A DNA stretch of 5,501 nucleotides from a bacterium (lineage in GTDB: Bacteria; Chloroflexota; Chloroflexia; Thermomicrobiales; UBA6265), in NCBI GenBank assembly GCA_029977305.1, contig JAPOLF010000139.1:1-5501 (forward strand), given 5' to 3'. Of the stretch, positions 1 through 5,501 are shown one piece after another. A program made the position numbers and the translations under genes. Numbering within the stretch: position 1 is the stretch's first letter; each line of letters starts with the position of its first letter. The notes under the pieces were generated by a model. That model saw only the letters and a list, made by a program, of their open reading frames with translations. It was not told the DNA's origin and ran no database searches.

Positions 1-48
1 ACCCAACGCCTAATCGTCGTTCCCCGGGTGCGACAACCTGAAACAGTG

Positions 49-81
49 ACGTCCCGGAGCCGATTTCTGGCCCCGGGACGT
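49..81 (+). terminator. Hairpin upstream of the hrcA promoter, possible terminator of an upstream gene
   Basis: The arms ACGTCCCGG (49-57) and CCGGGACGT (73-81) are perfect 9-bp complements. Inside them, after one A/C mismatch, GCC (59-61) pairs with GGC (69-71), leaving a small loop. The following bases are only moderately T-rich (TTCCGTTGCCTTC), so this is not a textbook intrinsic terminator. Its place just before the hrcA promoter suggests it closes a transcription unit lying left of the window. A TAA at 11-13 could be the end of that gene, but 10 bases are too few to judge. A role as a protein-binding palindrome is the alternative. Confidence 0.4.
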
Positions 82-98
82 TCCGTTGCCTTCGCACC

Positions 99-128
99 TT
101 GACACGAACTGTGCAACCTTGGTATGAT
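99..128 (+). promoter_or_regulatory. Sigma-70-type promoter of the hrcA-grpE-dnaK operon
   Basis: A perfect -35 hexamer TTGACA (99-104) is followed by an 18-nt spacer and the -10 hexamer TATGAT (123-128), which differs from TATAAT at one base. Transcription should start near 134-136, exactly at the left edge of the CIRCE operator. This is the usual vegetative promoter with repressor overlap seen in HrcA-controlled operons; no alternative heat-shock sigma promoter is evident. The start site is predicted, not measured. Confidence 0.85.
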
Positions 129-135
129 TTTGCCG

Positions 136-162
136 TTAGCAGTCTCATCCAGAGAGTGCTAA
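136..162 (+). promoter_or_regulatory. CIRCE operator (HrcA binding site)
   Basis: The site reads TTAGCAGTC (136-144), 9 spacer bases, then GAGTGCTAA (154-162). It matches the CIRCE consensus TTAGCACTC-N9-GAGTGCTAA at 17 of 18 arm positions; the one deviation is G142 in the left arm, where C is expected. The outer pair G135/C163 lengthens the palindrome by one base. It overlaps the predicted transcription start and lies in the 5' leader just before the ribosome site. HrcA bound here would block transcription of its own operon, and release on heat stress would induce it. In known systems HrcA activity is tuned by GroEL; groEL is not in this window. Confidence 0.95.
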
Positions 163-163
163 C

Positions 164-170
164 GGGAGGA
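164..170 (+). promoter_or_regulatory. Ribosome binding site that fixes the TTG start of hrcA
   Basis: GGGAGGA lies directly after the CIRCE right arm and 5 nt before the TTG at 176. No ATG or GTG occurs in frame between this site and the conserved winged-helix region, so it supports the rare TTG start. In RNA the CIRCE stem would stand immediately 5' of this site, which could influence translation or decay of the message. Confidence 0.85.
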
Positions 171-175
171 TCGGA

Positions 176-1231
176 TTGACAGACCCGCGACTGCAACCCG
201 GAGACAAGGCCCTGACGGATCGTCAGCAGGCCATTCTTCGGCTCATCGTCCAGGAATACGTCTCCACCGGGCGACCGGTGGGGTCGAAGGCATTGGTCGA
301 GCGCTACGGCGTGCGGTTCTCGTCGGCGACCATCCGAAATGAGATGGCGGAGTTGGAGATCGGCGGATTCATCCAATCCCCGCACACCTCGGGTGGCCGG
401 ATCCCGACCGACAAAGGCTACCGCTACTTCGTGCACAACCTGATGGGAGAGGTGGAACTCCCGTCGAATGACCAGATCATGATCCGTCATCAGTTCCGCC
501 AGGTGGAGGTGCAACTCGATCAGTGGATGGAACTCGCGGCGGCGACGCTCGCGGGCGTGGCGGGGAATGTGTCCGTCGTCACCGCCCCGCGTCTGCCCAC
601 CGCGCGCCTCCGCCACGTCGAGTTGATCGCCCTCCAACCGCGGCTCGGGCTGCTGATCCTGGTGACCGCCGAGGGCACCGTGCGCCAGATGATGGTCCAC
701 TGGCCCACCGATGTGGAGCAGGCGGATCTCAGTCCGTTGGCCGATCGCTTCGCGCACGAGTTCCGCGGCATGAACGCCGACGAGGTGATCACCTGCGAGA
801 TCGGTGCCGACGCAGTGGCGTTGTTCGTGCAAGAGCAGATCGAGCGCGCCTTGCGCGGGCTTGATGCAGCGGAGCGCACGGAGGTGCATCACTCGGGTCT
901 GGAGCTGACGCTGGCGCAACCGGAGTTCGCCGGGGTTGCGGCAGAGGCGCAGGCATTGCTCGGGCTGTTGCGTGGAGGCTCGTTCCTCAACGCCATGCTC
1001 CCCAGCCTCGATGAGGGGCCGGATGTCCAGGTGTTCATCGGCGACGAGAACCCGGCGGAGGGGCTGCGCAACTTTGGCGTGGTGCTCTCAACCTACGGCG
1101 TGGGTGGTGAAGTCACCGGTGTGCTCGGGGTGGTCGGTCCCACCCGCATGGCCTATGGCCGAAGCATTTCCTCGGTCCGCTACATGGCGCGCTTGATGAG
1201 CGACCTGGTGGCCGATCTCTACAGTGCGTGA
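176..1231 (+). CDS. hrcA: Heat-inducible transcription repressor HrcA
   Basis: HrcA is the cytoplasmic dimeric repressor that binds CIRCE operators in front of chaperone genes. This protein has 351 residues, a normal length for the family (about 340-350). The N-terminal winged helix covers roughly residues 12-86, with LTDRQ at 13-17, VGSK at 35-38, the recognition-helix stretch SSATIRNEM at 49-57, and HTSGGRIPT (70-78) followed by GYRYFV (81-86). The remainder is the GAF-like and dimerisation portion, ending with the conserved IGDEN (288-292) and GVLGVVGPTRMAY (315-327). The start is TTG, chosen because of the strong ribosome site 5 nt upstream; nothing in frame offers a better start. A CIRCE element lies directly upstream, so the gene controls itself together with grpE and dnaK. 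The stop lies 59 bases before the grpE start. No frameshift or missing motif is seen. Confidence 0.97.
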   Translation: MTDPRLQPGDKALTDRQQAILRLIVQEYVSTGRPVGSKALVERYGVRFSSATIRNEMAELEIGGFIQSPHTSGGRIPTDKGYRYFVHNLMGEVELPSNDQIMIRHQFRQVEVQLDQWMELAAATLAGVAGNVSVVTAPRLPTARLRHVELIALQPRLGLLILVTAEGTVRQMMVHWPTDVEQADLSPLADRFAHEFRGMNADEVITCEIGADAVALFVQEQIERALRGLDAAERTEVHHSGLELTLAQPEFAGVAAEAQALLGLLRGGSFLNAMLPSLDEGPDVQVFIGDENPAEGLRNFGVVLSTYGVGGEVTGVLGVVGPTRMAYGRSISSVRYMARLMSDLVADLYSA

Positions 1232-1255
1232 CGCACGCAGGCAGTGATGGTTGGT

Positions 1256-1275
1256 GCGATCCCCAACGGGATCGC
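1256..1275 (+). other. Perfect intercistronic hairpin between hrcA and grpE
   Basis: GCGATCCC (1256-1263) and GGGATCGC (1268-1275) form an 8-bp perfect stem with the 4-nt loop CAAC. The stem ends 4 nt before the grpE ribosome site (AAGGGAG, 1280-1286). No T-run follows, so termination is unlikely. In Bacillus subtilis the dnaK operon message is processed between hrcA and grpE, leaving a stable chaperone message and an unstable hrcA message. A similar stabilising or processing role is my inference here. Confidence 0.5.
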
Positions 1276-1279
1276 GAGA

Positions 1280-1286
1280 AAGGGAG
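1280..1286 (+). promoter_or_regulatory. Ribosome binding site that selects the grpE start at 1291
   Basis: AAGGGAG lies 4 nt before the ATG at 1291. The same reading frame is open back to a GTG at 1228 that overlaps the hrcA stop, but that GTG has no ribosome site and would add 21 residues unlike GrpE, spanning the intercistronic hairpin. The ATG at 1291 is therefore preferred. Confidence 0.75.
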
Positions 1287-1290
1287 TGGC

Positions 1291-1797
1291 ATGACCGAGA
1301 ACGACACCATGAGCGGACCGCCCGGGGATGGCGCGGCCGACCAACTGCTGGAGCAGATCGACATCGCGGCATTGATCGCGGAGCGCGATAGCTTGCTCGA
1401 CCAGTTCACCCGCGCCCGCGCCGATTACGCCAACCTCAAGCGGCGGTCGGAGACGGATTACGAGCGCGCCAAGCGCGACGCCGCGGAGCGAGTGCTGAAG
1501 GAAGTGCTCCCGGTCCTCGACGACCTGCAGGATGGCCTGGCATTGATCCCGGCTGATGAGCAAGGCGGCCTCGCCAACGGCATGCGCCTCCTCGAGCAGA
1601 AATTCCAGAGCGCCCTGCAGCGGTTGGGCGTGAAGCGGATTGATGCGCTGGGGGAGGTCTTCGATCCGACCCTGCATGAGGCGGTCGACTTCGACCCCGC
1701 AGGTGGCGATCGGGTGGTCGCGGTCTATCGCAATGGCTATGAGCTCGGCGGCACGCTGCTGCGTCCCGCCATCGTGAAAGTGGGGCCGGCCGCGTAG
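1291..1797 (+). CDS. grpE: Nucleotide exchange factor GrpE (Hsp70 co-chaperone)
   Basis: GrpE is a cytoplasmic homodimer that opens the DnaK nucleotide site, releasing ADP so that ATP can rebind and substrate is let go. The protein has 168 residues from the ATG, slightly short because the variable N-terminal tail is brief. A polar N-terminus (1-20) leads into a long charged helix suited to the dimeric coiled coil (about 25-70, with RADYANLKRR at 43-52). A four-helix-bundle segment follows (about 70-112, including VLPVLDDL at 72-79). The C-terminal beta domain that touches DnaK holds GEVFDPTLHEAV (121-132) and GYELGGTLLRPAIVKV (149-164), both strongly conserved in the family. The gene is second in the operon, and its 98-base gap to dnaK shows no promoter I trust. 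An upstream GTG at 1228 is a less likely alternative start. Confidence 0.96.
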   Translation: MTENDTMSGPPGDGAADQLLEQIDIAALIAERDSLLDQFTRARADYANLKRRSETDYERAKRDAAERVLKEVLPVLDDLQDGLALIPADEQGGLANGMRLLEQKFQSALQRLGVKRIDALGEVFDPTLHEAVDFDPAGGDRVVAVYRNGYELGGTLLRPAIVKVGPAA

Positions 1798-1813
1798 CGC
1801 GACCTGTCGGCGC

Positions 1814-1833
1814 CGGTCCCGATCGCGGGGCCG
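1814..1833 (+). other. Short hairpin in the grpE-dnaK gap
   Basis: CGGTCCC (1814-1820) can pair with GGGGCCG (1827-1833) over a 6-nt loop: seven pairs, one of them G-U. It lies 16 nt after the grpE stop. No T-run follows. GC-rich sequence makes such stems easily by chance, so any role in message stability is uncertain. Confidence 0.25.
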
Positions 1834-1877
1834 CCCACGCCAAGACGCAGTGAACACCATCCACGGACGGAAGGTTG

Positions 1878-1884
1878 AAGGAGG
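1878..1884 (+). promoter_or_regulatory. Ribosome binding site of dnaK
   Basis: AAGGAGG is a near-perfect anti-16S match. It lies 11 nt before the ATG at 1896, slightly farther than ideal. The frame stays open up to a TTG at 1875, but that codon lies directly against this site and has no site of its own. The family N-terminus (GRTIGIDLGTTNS) begins right after the ATG, so 1896 is the start. Confidence 0.85.
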
Positions 1885-1895
1885 AACAACGAACC

Positions 1896-3803
<1,908 letters not shown>

Positions 3804-3835
3804 TCCTCGCCGATGCACTGCTACGCATGAACAGG

Positions 3836-3863
3836 AGACGGGCGGCCAACTGGCCGCCCGTCT
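3836..3863. terminator. Bidirectional hairpin terminator between dnaK and the marR-type gene
   Basis: AGACGGGCGGCC (3836-3847) and GGCCGCCCGTCT (3852-3863) form a perfect 12-bp stem with a 4-nt loop, AACT. It begins 32 nt after the dnaK stop and ends 29 nt from the stop of the convergent gene, so it can serve both transcripts. Neither side has a real T-run (TCTGCGTT on the plus strand, CCTGTTC on the minus strand), so termination may need help or rest on the very stable stem. Confidence 0.75.
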
Positions 3864-3892
3864 GCGTTGGTGACGTGAGCTTGGATTCCGCT

Positions 3893-4384
3893 CTAGCGCT
3901 TGGCGGCTTCGAGCGACGCCGAAACGCGGTGATTTTTGTCGGCGACGGACTCGCGCATCTTGCGAAGAGTGACCGGGAGCGCCTTCTCCTCGGTGGCCGA
4001 GAGGCCCTTCAGAGCGCGCTTCTCGACGGCGGCCACGCGCGACTGCGCCTTGGCCAGGACCTGCTTGCCCTGCGGGGTCAACGAGAGCTCGGCGATGCGG
4101 CCACGCACAGGATCCGCTCGATGGATGTACCCGAGCGAGACGAGGCGGGTCACCGCCATGCCCATGTTCTGGGGTGAGACCTGATTGAAGCGAGCGAGGT
4201 CAGCAGTGGATTGCCCGGGGCGCTGCGCGAGGAGCGAGAGCGTCGCGTAGTGCGGCAGTGACAGCTCGAACTCGTCGAGCGCCCGGTCGACCTCCAAGCG
4301 CATGGCGTGCTCCGCCTGCCACAGGGCGTAGAGCAGCGGGGAGCCGACCGTCATCGCGCCGTTAGACTTGCCCTTGGTTGCCAT
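3893..4384 (-). CDS. MarR-family transcriptional regulator
   Basis: This 163-residue protein has the size and layout of a MarR-type dimeric winged-helix DNA-binding protein. An N-terminal dimerisation helix (about 15-41, SPLLYALWQAEHAMRLEVDR region) leads to LSLPHYATLSLLAQRPGQ (41-58). The helix-turn-helix spans about 59-85: STADLARFNQVSPQNMGMAVTRLVSLGYI region, with the recognition helix near 70-83. The wing follows as HRADPVRGRIAELSLTPQG (88-106), matching the family pattern DP-x(3)-R-x(4)-L-x-LT-x-x-G. The last 55 residues are helices that complete the dimer interface. No conserved redox cysteine is present (there are none in the protein). The ATG at 4384 is chosen because GGAGGAAGGA lies just upstream. 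The gene converges on dnaK and is divergent from an alpha/beta-hydrolase, the usual arrangement of a MarR repressor and its target. The ligand and target are not known from sequence. Confidence 0.93.
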   Translation of the reverse strand: MATKGKSNGAMTVGSPLLYALWQAEHAMRLEVDRALDEFELSLPHYATLSLLAQRPGQSTADLARFNQVSPQNMGMAVTRLVSLGYIHRADPVRGRIAELSLTPQGKQVLAKAQSRVAAVEKRALKGLSATEEKALPVTLRKMRESVADKNHRVSASLEAAKR

Positions 4385-4390
4385 CTCGCG

Positions 4391-4400
4391 TCCTTCCTCC
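4391..4400 (-). promoter_or_regulatory. Ribosome binding site of the marR-type gene
   Basis: Read on the minus strand, GGAGGAAGGA ends 6 nt before the ATG whose first base is 4384. It contains two overlapping purine-rich matches (GGAGG and AAGGA) and clearly supports this start over the internal Met11. Confidence 0.8.
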
Positions 4401-4472
4401 TAGTCTCCGCGTCGCGTTGCCGCAAGCGCTCCTCTTGACACCCCACCCCAAGAAGTATGCGGCATTTGACAT

Positions 4473-4501
4473 ATGACAGGATTGTATCGGAGGGGTATCG
4501 T
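4473..4501 (+). promoter_or_regulatory. Weak candidate promoter for the alpha/beta-hydrolase
   Basis: ATGACA (4473-4478, 5/6 match to TTGACA) and TATCGT (4496-4501, 4/6 match to TATAAT) are 17 nt apart. It lies back to back with the better minus-strand promoter. TTGACA also occurs perfectly at 4435-4440 and 4466-4471, but neither has a good -10 at the right distance. The leader to the hydrolase ATG would be about 160 nt. Confidence 0.25.
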
Positions 4502-4509
4502 GCTGTCTA
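4481..4509 (-). promoter_or_regulatory. Predicted promoter of the marR-type gene
   Basis: On the minus strand TAGACA (4509-4504) is a 5/6 match to the -35 hexamer and TACAAT (4486-4481) a 5/6 match to the -10 hexamer, with an ideal 17-nt spacer. Transcription would start near 4474, giving a leader of about 90 nt. The predicted start falls inside the repeat TGACATATGACA (4467-4478), a position fit for autorepression by the regulator. This is a pattern match only. Confidence 0.55.
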
Positions 4510-4601
4510 CACGGGGCGCAATGAAATCGGCTTCCGGCAAGCGGTGCTGGGCGACCTCGCGCACGGCACGTATGGCAATCTGCTGTCTCATTCCCCGATG
4601 T

Positions 4602-4626
4602 CTGGCACTGATGCCGCAAGTGCCGG
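4602..4626 (+). repeat. Inverted repeat upstream of the hydrolase gene
   Basis: CTGGCACT (4602-4609) and AGTGCCGG (4619-4626) are complementary at seven of eight positions, the eighth being a T-G pair, with a 9-nt spacer. Its centre lies about 58 nt before the hydrolase start, inside the predicted leader. It could be an operator or a leader hairpin; chance is also possible in GC-rich sequence. The rest of the 287-bp divergent region (4385-4671) shows nothing else I can name. Confidence 0.3.
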
Positions 4627-4671
4627 GCCGAGGGATGGACGGATTGCCCGTCGCAAGGGTATGGATTCAGC

Positions 4672-5501
4672 ATGAAATCCGTGGATGTCACGCTGCAGGA
4701 TGGCATGGTTCTGCGCACCCTCGTCTGGCCGGCCCCGCCAGGAGCTCGATCAGTGCTCCTCGTACACGGGTTGGCCTCGAACGCGTTGCTCTGGAACCAA
4801 GTGGGTGATCTCCTCGCGGCGCGGGGATTCGCACCGGTTGCGGTGGATCTGCGGGGCCACGGCCGATCCAGCAAGCCCGACGGTCCGTATGACATGCACA
4901 CCGTGGTCGGGGATCTGCGGCAACTCGTTGCACTGCTAGACCTTCAACGGCCCCTGATCGTGGGGCAAAGTTGGGGCGGTAATCTCGCGTTGGAGGCGGT
5001 GCAATCGTTTCCGGAACTCTTTGCGGCTGGAGTTGGCATTGACGGCGGCTTGATCGACTTGCAGGCGCAGTGGCCGGAGTGGGACGCCTGCGCCGAGGCG
5101 TTGAAGCCGCCGCCTCTTGCCGGGATGGGAGTCGGAGCGTTTCGATCCCGGATCCGGGCCGCGCGCCCGGACTGGTCCGATGATGCCATCGAGGCGACGT
5201 TGGGGAACTTCGAGGTGCTGGACGACGGAACCATCCGTCCGTGGCTGACGCTCGACCGCCATCTGTTGGTGTTGCGCGGGCTGTGGGAACATCGGCCAGC
5301 TGAGGTGGTGGTGGGATTGCAACGACCGTTCCTGATGCTCGGCGCGGAGTCCGACGATCCTCGGTCGGCGGAGCGACGCGCACGGGCAGACCGACTCGCA
5401 TCCCTCTCACCCTTCGTGCGCACGCGCTGGGTGGTGGGCGACCACGACCTCCACGCTCAACAACCGAGCGTGGTAGCCGATGTGATCACAGAGTTTGCAG
5501 C
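4672..5501 (+). CDS. Alpha/beta-hydrolase fold protein, 3' end outside the window
   Basis: An open frame of 276 full codons runs without a stop to the window edge; family members are often 270-300 residues, so little is probably missing. Fold motifs appear in order: LLVHGLASN (29-37) with the HG oxyanion-hole turn, DLRGHGRS (59-66), the nucleophile elbow GQSWGG (98-103) with Ser100, GIDGG (122-126) after the next strand, a cap-like helical segment (about 130-215), LMLGAESDD (about 221-229) where the catalytic acid is expected, and GDHDLHAQQP (256-265) holding the catalytic histidine (His258 or His261). No signal peptide or membrane segment is seen, so it is probably cytoplasmic. The substrate cannot be told; esterase, lactonase or C-C hydrolase are all possible. 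The ATG at 4672 is the first start codon after an in-frame stop at 4609-4611, but its ribosome site is weak (AAGGG, 12 nt away). It is divergent from the marR-type gene, which may control it. Confidence 0.9.
   Translation, partial: MKSVDVTLQDGMVLRTLVWPAPPGARSVLLVHGLASNALLWNQVGDLLAARGFAPVAVDLRGHGRSSKPDGPYDMHTVVGDLRQLVALLDLQRPLIVGQSWGGNLALEAVQSFPELFAAGVGIDGGLIDLQAQWPEWDACAEALKPPPLAGMGVGAFRSRIRAARPDWSDDAIEATLGNFEVLDDGTIRPWLTLDRHLLVLRGLWEHRPAEVVVGLQRPFLMLGAESDDPRSAERRARADRLASLSPFVRTRWVVGDHDLHAQQPSVVADVITEFA

Noticed and set aside
1..13. 3' end of an upstream gene finishing at TAA 11-13
   Set aside because: Only three codons would be visible; nothing distinguishes this from a chance stop.
1228..1290. 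GTG at 1228 as the grpE start, giving an ATGA-like overlap with the hrcA stop
   Set aside because: There is no ribosome site for it, the added 21 residues do not look like GrpE, and the ATG at 1291 has AAGGGAG at a good distance.
4435..4461. TTGACA at 4435-4440 with TATGCG at 4456-4461 as a promoter
   Set aside because: The spacer is only 15 nt and the -10 match is poor; its transcript would start near the ATG at 4457 with no leader.
4473..4939. Plus-strand open frames 4473-4808 and 4685-4939
   Set aside because: They overlap the hydrolase in other frames, are Arg/Ser/Cys/Pro-rich and show no conserved motif; the hydrolase frame explains this stretch.
4362..5423. Minus-strand open frames (128-240 aa) over the hydrolase and divergent region
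   Set aside because: They lie opposite a plus-strand frame with ordered alpha/beta-hydrolase motifs, and their translations are Arg/Pro/Ser-rich, as expected from antisense of GC-rich coding DNA.

Overview
This GC-rich window holds five genes: a heat-shock operon (hrcA, grpE, dnaK) on the plus strand, a convergent MarR-family regulator on the minus strand, and a divergent alpha/beta-hydrolase on the plus strand that runs off the right edge. The organism is a high-GC bacterium. The middle part of HrcA (around residues 90-125) reads to me like HrcA of Chloroflexota (Roseiflexus/Thermomicrobia type). DnaK carries the extra N-terminal segment of diderm-type Hsp70s and fits several phyla, Gemmatimonadota included. 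The phylum is therefore a guess from memory, not a result.

Positions 1-175 are regulatory. A strong hairpin (49-81) probably closes an upstream unit. It is followed by a sigma-70-like promoter (TTGACA, 18-nt spacer, TATGAT), a CIRCE operator lying on the predicted transcription start, and a strong ribosome site before a TTG start. HrcA, the CIRCE repressor, is the first gene, so the operon is autoregulated. GrpE and DnaK follow as the nucleotide-exchange factor and the Hsp70 chaperone. Small hairpins sit in both intergenic gaps; the perfect 8-bp one between hrcA and grpE is a candidate processing or stability element. DnaJ, often the next gene, is absent: a 12-bp hairpin between dnaK and the convergent marR gene probably ends both transcripts.

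The right part (3893-5501) looks like a regulator and target pair. A 163-aa MarR-type repressor is divergent from an alpha/beta-hydrolase with a clear GQSWGG nucleophile motif. The 287-bp divergent region contains a good promoter for marR, a weaker candidate for the hydrolase, short repeats that could be operators, and a small open frame whose stop overlaps the hydrolase start as ATGA.

I see no tRNA, rRNA, CRISPR array, insertion sequence or phage gene, and no evidence of an undescribed multi-gene system. The points most worth a second look are the hrcA-grpE hairpin, the missing dnaJ, and the layout of the marR/hydrolase control region.
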